Shown: one piece after another, positions 1-10,470 of the stretch
Layout: each line of letters opens with the position of its first letter
How positions within the stretch are numbered: the first letter of the stretch is position 1
DNA from: Ligula intestinalis
Taxonomy: Eukaryota; Platyhelminthes; Cestoda; Diphyllobothriidea; Diphyllobothriidae
Length of the DNA: 64,000 nucleotides
Assembly (NCBI GenBank): GCA_036362985.1
Contig: JAYGXS010000005.1
Span: 54,264,417 to 54,328,416 of the forward strand
Direction of reading: 5' to 3'
Program-made: the position numbers and the translations under genes
The notes under the pieces: generated by a model
Seen by the model: the letters and a program-made list of their open reading frames with translations, nothing else
What the model was told of the DNA's origin: nothing
Database searches by the model: none

Positions 1-25
1 CGATCGCTGGGACAATATGTTTATT

Positions 26-68
26 CGCCTGACGTTTCGATATCCGTTGCGGATTCGTCATCAGAGAC
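26..68 (-). ncRNA. Hammerhead ribozyme (type I, minimal stem III)
   Basis: On the minus strand the order is CTGATGA (58-64), a stem II hairpin with loop GCAAC and one bulge, GAAAC, then GTC as the cleavage triplet (31-33). Stem I forms between GTCT before the core and AGGC after the cleavage site. Stem III is only the self-complementary ACGT, too short for a stable monomer. Minimal hammerheads of this kind are known from Penelope-like elements and are thought to act as dimers. All core nucleotides are present, so self-cleavage is plausible but untested. Confidence 0.82.
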
Positions 69-83
69 ATGAGTAGCAGAAAG

Positions 84-126
84 GTCTCTGATGACGAATC
101 CGCGACGGAATTCGAAACGTCAGGCG
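84..126 (+). ncRNA. Hammerhead ribozyme (type I, minimal stem III)
   Basis: CTGATGA (88-94) is followed by a stem II hairpin of about seven pairs with loop GCGAC (one bulged base), GAAAC at 114-118 and GTC at 119-121. GTCT (84-87) and AGGC (122-125) pair as stem I, including one G-U pair. The core matches the hammerhead consensus at every conserved position visible. It is the mirror partner of the minus-strand ribozyme at 26-68. Their stem II sequences differ slightly while both remain paired. Confidence 0.84.
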
Positions 127-151
127 AATAAACATATTGTCCCAGCGATCG

Positions 152-230
152 AGTCTTCTTCTTATTCTCAATTGCTTCCTGGGACACGGATGTTCGCTTG
201 TATTGGCATGCTCTGAATGCTAGGGTCACT
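152..230 (+). repeat. Distal part of a PLE terminal repeat
   Basis: The stretch after the palindrome, with TTCTTCTTATTCTCAATTGC and then TGTTCGCTTGTATTGGC, reappears at 58,665-58,715 next to a PLE endonuclease fragment. A weaker match follows the ribozyme at 30,660-30,730. It is the outer end of the PLE terminal module. From about 231 to 480 I see nothing recognisable. Confidence 0.6.
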
Positions 231-479
231 CATTCTTGCAGCTGCCGCTGCTGCCACCCGTGGTTAGATTAATTTCCCATTTCAGGAGAAGTTGATTTTT
301 GTTTGTTCGCGACTATATCAGCTCCGGTTAGGGACTGTAGACCTTTCCTGTCATGGAAATGCGTCTTTTGCTTAAAGTACTGTGCGCGGGATATTTGTTT
401 AATACCTTTTCAACTGCTACTCGCCACAGTTTGGTGCCATTTGATTTGGCTTTTCGGTAGAAGTTTAAATAAGGGTCCA

Positions 480-1235
480 AAATTATTTTAATGATTTAAC
501 TAACGTAGTGTTTGGCAACAAAATGCGTGATACGAATAGTCTAATTATAAATAGTAGTTTATCTTATACTTCTATCATGTAATAGTTTTGTTTTTAGTTT
601 ATTATTAAGTTATTTTAGTTTATTTAGCTTAATTAATATTATTTTGCGCTTTTTAGTAAGCTTAATTACGCTTAAGTTTATTTTTAGCTCATGTCTTTAT
701 TTTTTGCCATGTGCAATTGCTCTTCGAGTTTTATATTTAACGTAACCATGGTTGACATAGTTTACTTTTTTAACTTATGCATATTTTAGTTAAGTTTATA
801 GATTTTATTATATTTTAATAGTTTTAGATTTGTTTTAGGTTAATTTAGTTCCGCCAATTTAAGCCTGCTTTATTTAACTTCGTCCTACTTTAGCTAAATT
901 TGTAATTTATTTTTACGTATATTAGTGACATGTAGTTTTTATTTTATTTGTTTATTTCATTTAATCTCGGAACTTCGTAGTTTTTTGCGTTGCTCTGCAA
1001 ACTTGAACAGTTTCCAATGTTTGTGCAGTTGCGTCTAGCATTAATGGTGCCTTTTTTGTTTCCAAACGTTGAATTATTTACTTTTATTTTTTATATTTGG
1101 ATATGCTCTACTTCTTTTATTTACATTGTCATTCCTTTGTACTACTCAAGCGATATAACCTTTATTACCATCGGTCTCGTATTACACAAGAACGGGGTCT
1201 TCTCGTGCATTTATGTCCCCTAAATTCAACTACAA
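480..1235 (+). repeat. T-rich dispersed repeat with TTTAGTTTA units (copy 1)
   Basis: The first half (about 500-960) is a degenerate array of short units around TTTAGTTTA. The second half, from the TTTTTTGCGTTGC motif near 980 to about 1235, is not repetitive. Both halves match, in inverted orientation, a copy at 17,030-17,700. The AACTAAA-rich tract at 45,150-45,870 looks like a third copy. No transposase or terminal repeats are seen. The short frames here are incidental. Confidence 0.6.
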
Positions 1236-2420
1236 AGTTTATCCGAGTAACAGTTCTTTCGCGAACTTCTAGAGGATCTTAAGATTGCACAATCCTATCT
1301 TTGGTTCACTTCAGTGCGTCCGACAGGCCGGCATTGTGCCTTTACGGCAATTAGTTTTTTGGCTGATGCGGTGGCTGCTGTTGAGCTTCAGTATTCACTT
1401 TCGATTTCGTGCATGTGCCTCCATCGAACACAAGGCTGGCTTAACTTGGGCTAACGCATAATAACTGTGTATAATAATGTTTCTGCTCTGTTAGGTCACC
1501 TGCAAAACTCAGAGTGAACTGGAAACTTCATTCACATGTGATTCATCGCTACATTTGCTGTCATAGGTTAGACAAGAATGTATTCAAATTGTTTACGCTG
1601 CTGGCAACGTATTGTGTCATTGTAGCATGTTGTCCTATTTAAAAGGTGGTTATATAGTTTCATGGGCGGGAAATAAAGGATAGGCAATAGAATCTTCTTC
1701 AATAACTGCTATATGCACCGTTATTTTATTGTATTTAGAAATGTTGTTGATTTCGTATAAACCGAAAGGCGGGCATCTCAAGAAATGTGTTTTCATGGAA
1801 AGGCATCCTTTGGGAAATAAGTAAGTTTATTGAGTAAATTTTCGACACTGGACCCTCAGTTTGTCGTCAGACTTAAGATAAATTTGCAAACAACAGTGAG
1901 CATTTCAAAGTGCTCATACAGTTATATAGTCAGTCTGGTGTGGGTGTTAATTAGAGGTTACAAATTGCATCACATCGTGATGGACATGATTATCAGTTGC
2001 AATACCGTAATGACTAATGCGCAATTGAAATTTGCGTTAGTCCGAGGTCAGTCCGGGGTCAGTCCACGTTATCCGGTGTGGACACTAATTGCGGTTCATG
2101 TTGGTACATGTTTGTCGGCTGCAGTCTTTTTCACCTTTCTTTGAGGTGTTTGTACACTCCGGCTAACTCAATACGCCGGTTGATGCATGAGTCATCGGGG
2201 TGCATGGCCTCAAGAAATTCTTGGCCTTTTTTGGAGGGGTAAACTCCAATGATGCGTTTTATCCCATGCAAAAGTCTGTCCTGTGTCAAGGCAATGCATA
2301 GCCACTTCGGAAAAACGGTTATGTCTATTCGCTGCCGATTGGTGCTCACGGATGCATGTTGAGACTGATCTTCCTGTTATTGATTTATGTCTGCAGACAT
2401 TTCTAATCTGCATTAACATT
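1236..2420. other. Unassigned intergenic or intronic DNA
   Basis: Reading frames are at most 104 codons, overlap each other on both strands and show no domain. I see no repeat partner elsewhere in the window. Confidence 0.5.
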
Positions 2421-2770
2421 GAACGTATTGCGGAAAAACCCGATTATAAAATTGCAGGTTTCTTGAAATTCCTGAAAAATAGAAAGAGTGGTTAGGAGGT
2501 TGTTTACTTGCACTTTCCTGAGGTCCAACATACCGTTCTGGAGTTAGATTAGAAAAGTCTGCGGTGCCAAGCGCCGCGCATACCTTCAATTTACATGCGC
2601 AACAACTCACTCTCAGCGGTTGCGGGAAACAAATTTGACTGCATTTCTTCACTTTGCTCTTGCTAATTAAAATCGTCTTCCCTGCCTACTTTATTCCTCC
2701 ACACCCAATTACCCTGTAGTCACCGTTTCCGTAGGACAAAATTCTGGGACTAGGGGTATATGAGGTGCAC
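2420..2770 (+). repeat. Dispersed repeat R2 (copy 1)
   Basis: This segment aligns with the reverse complement of about 21,290-21,650. Shared words include TTGCAGGTTTCTTGAA, TGAGGTCCAA, CAATTTACATGCG and GGACAAAATTCTGGGAC, in the same order and spacing. No protein domain is recognised in either copy, and the frames differ between copies, so it is probably a non-coding or long-dead transposon. Confidence 0.65.
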
Positions 2771-5700
2771 TGCATAAACTACATTTGCCAGTTTACCCTC
2801 TTCCTTTAAGTAATTTGAATTAATCCAGACCTGCTGAGCCACCACCTGAATGTACATGTTCAGCAGACTGCCCAACTCACGAAATGTCAAAATCCACATT
2901 TGACAGGGTAGATTAAAGCATATTTGAGGTTTTCAGCTTTGTTGGCGGATTTCCTCTGAGGCGTAAATGTGGTTTACTAAAGAAGAGTTCACTTCAGTTA
3001 CTTTACTAAAGAAAAAATCGGCCAGAACCCAAAATATATTTATATTTAATGAAGTTCCTACTTTCAATAAATTTTGTATGTGCGTGGTGTACCATAAGCG
3101 AACATAAATATAAGAGAGAAAAAAAAATACGCCTTTTTTGCAGAAAGTGTCTAAAATATTCAGAAAACAATGGCTTTTTGGCATAAGTTAACATAATACG
3201 CTAAATAATTACAAAAATAAGGTACATAGTTTTTGTGGAAACCGCTCCGATCTCAATTCCTGGATTTCACTCTCTTTGAAAGTGATGTTATAATAAATAA
3301 TAACTTGCATATTAAAGGCCCAAGAACCCTTTTCATTACCAAATTAGTGCTATCGTCACAATAAGAAAATTGGTAGTCACAGCTGCGCGTAAGCAGCTTA
3401 TGATAACAGGAATTAGTAGTATTTTTCGCGTGGTAAGATGGTAAGTTAGATCCAATTAACAAAAAACTTCCTTATAAAATAATTTTCTGAGCAGTCAAAA
3501 AATAATTCTTGCATTGGTGGATGAGTTCAGCGAGCCACCGATTTCCAAAAAAATGTAGGACAAAAAAACTTTCTTTATAGGTAGCATGGTATGACATGAT
3601 TCAGTTATATGGGATCCTGCTATTTAGGGTTCGGGACGCTTATTGTCATGAGTAAACTAAAAACGTTGTGAGTTAAGAAGGGGCCACCCAGGACAACAGG
3701 AGAAGACAGTAGAAGTCAAGGCAACATTACCGAGATGCGACTCACCAGACTCCAGAGTCCACTGACAAGTTGGCGAGCAAGCGATAACCATCAATAGCGA
3801 CCTCGAAGACCACCACGAAGGTTGCAAAACGGAGAAGAGTTTGCAGCATTTGAAAGTGATGATTGACTCTGCAGAGTACCATGCTAACATATAAAAAAAC
3901 CATTTTACAATCCTGGGAAGAGCTTCAAGTGCCAGGAGGATCCTTTTCAAATACTTAAAATTGCGTGTTTGGAACAGAAACAGACAGTAACGACTTTATT
4001 TTATCCAAATTTAAATGCTGACGTAACTTGCTTTTGAAAATCGATAATGTAAAAGACAACCTAATTTCGAGTGGAAGATTGTTACAAATAAAAGCAGATT
4101 TGGAGCTAAATCGAGAACGGTTAGATGTGGAGCTAAAGGGTGGTCAAATTACCCTGCAGGATTAACGAGTGGCGAAAGGCCCATGTAGCGGAATAATAGC
4201 GTTAATTTGTGGGAGAAAAGAACTATTGTTAACGCGAAACAGAAAGCATATACCAGCTTCGAGTCTCCTCACCCAAAGAAATCTAATGTTTGCTGACTGA
4301 CATCTATCTGCGTAAAAAATACTAGACCCAGAAAGAGAAAAATATTTTACGAGTGAAAACTCGCTGAGCGTGCTACAAATAGAGAATGTTGTTATGTTGA
4401 TGTAAGGCAGGCTATGTGTCGGAAGCCCCTGCGCATTGTGCTGAAAGACTTTGCATTCATTAAGTCAGAGTAGAGGGAAGGCAAATCCATGGCAAGAATT
4501 CAATCAGCGAATTATTTGGCCATTCTGCACTGCCGCTGTATTATTATGTCAAGTTTAATACATCTGAAACAGTAGCAGCTGAAGAGAGCATTCAGTGGAT
4601 AGGTTTAAAAAATTAATATGTCTCTTTAAGTCATAGAAATACATGTCGGAGAACAGTACCTAATTGGGTAGGGAATGAACATTTTCATAAATCACCAGAC
4701 TAGCACTCAAGGTGTTTGATAGGGAGGTACTCCACGGATACAATAAAGGCAGTCATGACGTTAAGTGAAGAGAATTTCGATATGTATATTCAAGTAGTAC
4801 TGACGTACCGGAAAGAGGATTGTCTATTGGGCAGAATTTCTAAGGAGTCACGTCCAATTAACCCATGATCATGCTGAGACCTGCTCCAGGACACGTTTCA
4901 GAACCTGGGCGTCTGGATGTTCTTTTCGAGGTGATGACCAACAGCCACATTATCCACAAACAACCATTTATTCGGCAATCTTTGGTTACAATTGTTGAGG
5001 CAAACGAGGTGGGAGAATAAGAAAGACCCCTGAAAAACTTCACAGTTGTTTGAAAGGATTGCGCATTTAATATATCGTATTGGATGAATTGAATGTGCTA
5101 CATGAAAACGTCTCCAATTAAGTAAAGAATTTAGCATGTAGAATGGCATGTAGATGTTTTTATGAGGCGTCCATAGCGTGGGATAGTATAAAAGGCTGGA
5201 AATCAATCAAGAAATGCACATACGTACGCACGGCAATCCTCATGAACAGCTCTCAGAGCAGAATGAAACACAATGGCAGAGGTCTCTAGCGTACTATGGC
5301 TGACCTTATGTAAACACATTAAGGTATTCGACAAATTTGTGAAGAATAGGGTGCTGATGTCGGGGACAAATGTCAGTAGTTCATACGATCAAATGGCTGG
5401 ACAAAATGATGTGAGACCAAAATAAGAGGGCGTTGTGGTGATGGGAGTGATTCTTACTGCAAACCAATCATCCGTACTCTTTAATTCCAGGAGTGAAAAT
5501 AACATAATGTGTGTTAAGGCAAAGGCTAGCTGAAACAAAATTAAATTTTGATGAGTTATTGTAAGGAAAAATTTGTGGCAGGTGCTAACCCTCGTGGTCT
5601 TCTAAGGTGTTTACCACTGTTGCTACAGATGTAAAACAACAGGCAGTTGGTAATAAAGAAATATCGTTTGACGCGAGGAAGAAGCCACTGGGAGTGCGGA

Positions 5701-7740
5701 CTAAGTGCGCATATGAACAGACGAAATCCCTATCGACATTTGAAAGTATGCGGCTTCGACCCAGGAAAACACATAAGATGCCTCAAAAGGTCAGCCGAGC
5801 AGAGAGGATGCAAAGGCGTAGAAAACGATGAAGGATAATAAGCTAAATAAAGCTACTTAATGTGGCATTCAGTACGGAAATAGCAATTCTTATTAAGACA
5901 TTAACACCCTTAAACTCAGCAAGTAGACATAGTTTATAAAGAAGTTAATGTTTCGTTGTCATTTAAAAATTCTTTTGTAACTACAACATGATTTCAAGTT
6001 TGATTTTTGAAGGTAAGTAGGACTATTGTAAGATATGAAATTCCAAAAAAGCAAATATTTTGCGAGAATGTGTCAGGCACCTCAAAATGGGAGTTCGTAG
6101 AGGTAGGATAGACACAATAGAATCATTTGAAACTGTAGATCGATCATTGTTTTTGCAGTTAATTAAAATGGAATCTAGATAGGTGTCAGTGAGAATATAA
6201 AGTAAATAAGGTCTTTTAATCCCAAACTTTAAGAGATGCAGATTTTTTTAATTGAGATTGCCAAATGTGATGCTCACAAGACAATGCAGCAACGTTTTGT
6301 GATGAAAAAAGTCAAAAATTGTACTAAATTACCTTTAAAATGAAGGTGCAAAAATTAATAATGCTTTTGAACTAAACTGACAGTCGGAATTTGCATTAAC
6401 AACAATAGCGTCTATAAGCTGGTCTCTGTACGTAAGAAAGTACTAGTTTTTGTACACAATTTCTGGCTAGCAAAAATAAATAATGCACCACCCGTGATGC
6501 TTAGTAACGATTTCTTTTCCGTTTGAACGCAGGAAAAAGACGGAAGATTAAACATTTTGAGTCAACATCAGTATTTAACCATGTCTCGTGGTGGCAAACA
6601 ACTTAAGTCTCGCCATGATATTTCTCAACAAAAGCAACACCATAATTTATCTTTTTTGTAGCTTGAAATAGTTTTTGTTGACAGGAAGCTGAGAACTGAC
6701 AAGTTGCTTTTTGCTTGTCATCTTAGAGAGCTTTGCCAACCTCACTGGTGTTTTCTCCTTTACGTTAACCTTTGCCGGGTGATAACGCGGAAGAATTAGA
6801 ATGCGCGACACACTCGCCAGAAAGTACAAGAGCTAGCCTCATGGACAGTCATTGGTAGAAATGTTAATTTCAGTTCATTTAAAAAGATTCCACCGTACTG
6901 TACATATTACGGCCGCATCATAATTCAAACAAGAAAAGTACGATATTAAAGTAATATAGGCGGAGAAATATGCAATAAACTAATTCCCACCTGAATAAAG
7001 AGCAGATATAAATGGCAGTTCAAATTCAAAAGCCCGCAAAATAAGCCTGAAATTGCTTACGATATCTTTTCACAGAACAGACAAATATTTTTTTCCTTTC
7101 AGTAAATGCAGGTGTGAAAAAAAGGATGGCTTTTTAACGAAATAGGAACGCACGCAATTTAAAATTCTGCCTTAAAATATTCTTATTTTTTTAACCAAAA
7201 TGGAGTTATAACCATTGCTGCTGTAATTTGTTTCAACACTCAATTAATAAGGTGCATTATTAAGCATATATATGAGTACCCACAACACGTCATGATTGCT
7301 CTTAGCCACGCTGTAAGCGAAATATGCCCAAATATTTTGCAGCTGCAGTCTGTTATGTGTGAATTGAGAAATTTAAAACGGAACTGACACAAGAAAGTTT
7401 TTAAGAAATCCAAGCATATATTCTTCTACTTTATATTTGCAATCTTATGACGGATCCTAAAAATAAAACAGAATAAAGAAAACGAAAGTTTTTTCATTTT
7501 TGGCAGACAAGTTATCCCTTATTTTCAGGAATGTCAAAAAAACGGTCAGACGATCGAAACCTATTTCAATTTATTTCTCATTGACTGACCTGTTTATAAA
7601 ATAAACTATCTTTTGGCGTTTTGATTGCCGTAATCAAGTGGAAATATGTTTTCCACAGTCAATCAAATTTCAAAGAATGTAGAACATAAATTAAAACAAA
7701 ATAGATAATAACCGTGAAACCGCTTTGAAAGATACAAGGT
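2771..7740. other. Long unassigned AT-rich stretch
   Basis: About 5 kb without a recognisable gene, RNA or repeat. The longest frames (97 and 102 codons near 3,657-3,950 and 4,898-5,206, minus strand) contain no motif I recognise. A stretch at 5,607-5,831 is somewhat less AT-rich and encodes a basic 74-residue frame, also without recognised similarity. Intron or intergenic DNA is the simplest reading. Confidence 0.5.
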
Positions 7741-8130
7741 GCCGCAAAACATGCTTACAAATTTTAAATAATTACAAATATGGTGTTTTTTATAATTTTA
7801 TTATTTCAAAAATGTAATTATATTTACAAGTATCATTTTTTGTAAATATTTTAACTGCATTTTGTCTATTTAACAGTGTCTTATTAGAGAGAAGTCAGTG
7901 AAAATGAATGCACCCAAACGCCAAGGGAATTGTTTCATTGTATGTGAGACTCCATTGCTTCCCACTGTCAGGAATTTCATGGTCAAAATTGACGTCATTT
8001 TGAAAACATTCACTAAAAAAGGGACAAAAAGCTGAAATATGTAAATATTATGCCTGTATTTGATAATAAAATTATGATTAACACCAATCTTACAAGTAGA
8101 TGTAATGTGTATAAATTTGTTGGTACTTCC
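7741..8130 (+). repeat. Dispersed repeat R3 (copy 1)
   Basis: It aligns in the same orientation with 18,660-19,050. Shared landmarks in order are ATTTTAAATAATTA, a run around AGAATTGTTTCAT or GGAATTGTTTCAT, GAAAACATTCA, and AACACCAAT followed by TGTGTATAA. It is AT-rich and non-coding. No terminal repeats were found, so its class is unknown. Confidence 0.65.
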
Positions 8131-8800
8131 TGTATATTCGAATTTAAGGCTAGTTGGTAACGGTCGTACGTCCTATTGCACGCTATATAGAAGGACATGA
8201 CTCTGCAAAATTCATTAACTTGGTTCAGGCATGTACCGATCTTTTATTCATTTAAAAATAAAGTTCACCCACTGACAGCCATCGGGATTGTAAAAAGTAC
8301 GAGCTAGTATGTATAAATATATTAAAATTATTTGTTAACTACAATATTTGTCCTTTTTAAGAAGCATTGTTTATTCAAAACTGCTAGTTTTCGCACAGCT
8401 GACAATATTTTGCAATATTTATTAGATTTTAAACAAAGGCAATTTACCATAGATCGTAAGATGCCACTTGTCCGATTTTGTCTCAATATAATTACAAATT
8501 TCAGCAGAACGGGTCCCCATGTTGCATTTTATGTAATTTAAGTATATCTTAAGTCACTATGCATAGCATTTAAAATATTTGACTGAGTCCTTTATCGATT
8601 AAATAAAATTAACGTTAGTACGGAATAAACAGAACACAATTATTTGTGTTCAAACAATTAGCAACTATTTTAGTTGCATTTGATGTGAGACTTTATATAT
8701 TTTTTCCAGTGAAATCATTCTTTAAACTTATACCCACGCAAAGGGAAATGCTTTGAAACACCAAAAGAGCAGTTTGCGAGCATATTGAGGGTTTCGGTAA
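8131..8800. other. Unassigned AT-rich DNA
   Basis: Nothing recognised; only one 69-codon frame without similarity. Confidence 0.5.
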
Positions 8801-8803
8801 TTT

Positions 8804-9190
8804 TTACTCGGACCATTGCATTTTTATTGGAAGGGGATAAAACGTAAACATGAGGACAATTATGTTTATGATTACATGCAAATTGGTCATGGAAATAGGA
8901 GAGAGGATTGTGGGGGTCAGTAATGTGCTGCTGGTTACGTGGACATGAGGGGTTGTTGAAGCCGGACCAGGGGCAGGGAGGGGAACGGGAGAGAAGAAGC
9001 GCGGAAAAATATAGGCATTTACGTGACCATCGGCCATGCCAATCTTGAAGCTTGCAGGCGGTTCTTCTAGGCGCGTAAGACCGGCGTCCACGACTGAATA
9101 GGAATTACTTCTGATGTTGCTGGCAAATGTTGAACCAGGGACATGGGGTAATCTGGTTGGACTTCATACAACATCCAAAGGGCTCTATTT
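8804..9190 (-). pseudogene. PLE 3'-terminal coding remnant
   Basis: On the minus strand a frame reads LYEVQPDYPMSLVQHLPATS followed by a proline-rich stretch. The same peptide pattern (YKVPPSY, QHLPATSEA) occurs on the plus strand at 10,090-10,250. A related one (YKVPSSY, LLATAEA) follows a GIY-YIG endonuclease fragment at 39,640. I therefore read it as the C-terminal region downstream of the endonuclease in one PLE lineage. The nucleotide match to 10,090-10,470 continues past the frame into an untranslated tail. It is in inverted orientation to that second copy. Confidence 0.55.
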
Positions 9191-9241
9191 TGTTCACATG
9201 ATGTCCGCAATCGGCCATGTGTGTCAGAATAGATATCTTTA

Positions 9242-9277
9242 GAAGAAGAAGAAGAAGAAGAAGAAGAAGAAGAAGAC
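9242..9277. repeat. (AGA)n microsatellite
   Basis: About twelve uninterrupted AGA/GAA trinucleotides lie between two PLE pieces. The run produces a spurious serine tract in the minus-strand frame. Confidence 0.95.
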
Positions 9278-9310
9278 GAAGATGCGATCACTAGAACAAG
9301 AGATTTATTT

Positions 9311-9352
9311 GCCTGACGTTTCGGATTCCCTCGAGAATCCTTAATCATAGGT
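9311..9352 (-). ncRNA. Degenerate hammerhead ribozyme of a PLE terminus
   Basis: The minus strand keeps a perfect six-pair hairpin (GGATTC/GAATCC), then GAAAC, GTC and AGGC. The first core box has changed from CTGATGA to CTATGATTA, with extra bases before stem II. The conserved G of the first box is lost, so activity is unlikely. The same altered box occurs at 38.5 kb and nearly so at 15.6 kb, so this is a sub-family state and not private decay. Confidence 0.6.
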
Positions 9353-9480
9353 GATGATAACACATTCATGGTCATGCGCAGATACTTTGGAGACATGCAC
9401 AGGCTGTACGGTATTTATAGTTTATTGTGGTCATCCGCGGGAGACCACTTGGTCCGTCTCATCTAAACGGGAATTTCAGG
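9353..9480 (-). promoter_or_regulatory. PLE terminal repeat with TATA box
   Basis: On the minus strand TATAAATA (9,412-9,419) lies 60-67 bases upstream of the ribozyme remnant, preceded by a GCGGATGACC block. The same arrangement occurs at 15.5, 37.5, 38.4 and 57.9 kb. This is likely the PLE's own promoter, placing the ribozyme near the 5' end of the transcript. Confidence 0.55.
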
Positions 9481-10020
9481 AATAGTTTTTTCTTTTTCTT
9501 CGTATGTGTGGTGACCTGTATTTGCTGCGCAGCCATATTCCTTGCAATAAATCTCACATGATACCCATTCTCGCAAAGCAGTTTCTGGACTTTCTGGAGC
9601 TTCTCTTCAATGCTGTCTGCTGATCAAATGTTTCTTGTCCTTTGAATTAAACAGCGAACTATATTTAGGTAATGTTGTAGGGGTACGAAACTGTTAAAGT
9701 TGGTATACTGTCCAGACCAAGTTTTCTTTTGGTAAACGCTTCTTCGGACGTTACCGTCAGGTCTTTTGGTTCCACATTTAACGTGAACTTAATGGACAGA
9801 TGTGCTTGTTTGACAGCATTTGAGAGTGTGTCTACATCGGTTTCGCTGGTGGCGAACGCGAGTTGTTATCATAGAAGAACCATAGTATTAAAATTTTAAG
9901 ATCTGATTACTAGGTTGAAGTTTGTGAAGCCTCCCAGAAATATGTCAGCGAGGAGACGGCAAAGCGGCGGGCCTATGGCATGGCCGTCCTTTTGTCTGAA
10001 TAATTGACTGTGAAAAGGTA
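9480..10020 (-). pseudogene. PLE reverse transcriptase fragment
   Basis: Translating the minus strand from 10,005 downward gives KDGHAMGPPLCRLLADIFLG. This matches the reverse-transcriptase block of Penelope-like elements (usual pattern QKDG-AMGSPLGPLLAD). Further on come SIKFTLNVE and EEAFTKRKLGLDS-type segments, and a motif resembling the region leading to the endonuclease. Several stop codons and shifts interrupt it, so it is dead. The GIY-YIG domain is missing: the fragment runs almost directly into the terminal repeat with the TATA box at 9.4 kb. Confidence 0.75.
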
Positions 10021-10089
10021 ATTGCACATTTAATGTACATCTTAGTCATAGTTTCTTTAGTGCATTTTTCGATTGATTCCAGACAGCGT

Positions 10090-10470
10090 ATGGACCCAAA
10101 CAAAATCTCCCGGATGATTTATAAGGTCCCACCAAGCTACACCAAGTGCTTAGGTCAGCATTTGCCAGCAACATCGGAAGCCACCGCTATCCAGTTGAGG
10201 AAACTGGTTTTGTCCGCACAAAAATGTTTCCTACGAGCTCCAAGTATAGCACAACCAATGGTCAAAAAACTGCCCGCATTTTTCCGCGCTTCCCCTCTCC
10301 TCCCCCCCCCAGTCCGTCTTCAACAAACCCTCACTGCCACGTAAACAGCCCCCTTTATTGAACCCTGACCCTCCTCTCCTACTTTTATGACTAATTTGCA
10401 TGTAATTATGAGCTAAATTGCCCGTATTTTCACTTTTATCCCCTTTCCATTTGAACATACTTGTCCAACA
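10090..10470 (+). pseudogene. PLE 3'-terminal coding remnant (inverted partner)
   Basis: The plus-strand frame contains YKVPPSYTKCLGQHLPATSE, matching the minus-strand remnant at 8,804-9,190. The two copies also share the C-rich segment and the TAATTTGCATGTAATTAT-type tail. Together they flank the reverse transcriptase fragment as an inverted pair. Confidence 0.55.

Larger units (their letters stand above)
1..151. repeat. Near-perfect palindrome of two PLE termini
   Basis: Two 68-base arms (1-68 and 84-151) are near-perfect reverse complements around a 15-base spacer. Each arm carries the same terminal module: a hammerhead ribozyme, then a block running through AACATATTGT to CCCAGCGATCG. The same module recurs at 30.6 kb, and degenerate versions occur elsewhere, always at ends of Penelope-like elements. 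PLE termini (pseudo-LTRs) are known to occur in direct or inverted orientation. This is therefore probably a back-to-back pair of PLE ends with no coding part between them. The left edge is the window edge, so the left arm may continue outside. Confidence 0.85.

Noticed and set aside
4898..5206. 102-codon minus-strand frame
   Set aside because: No similarity recognised, low complexity in part, and an overlapping frame on the same strand; insufficient to call a gene.
9067..9396. 109-codon frame with a run of serines
   Set aside because: It reads through an (AGA)n microsatellite and the ribozyme remnant; only its last part is PLE-derived coding sequence.
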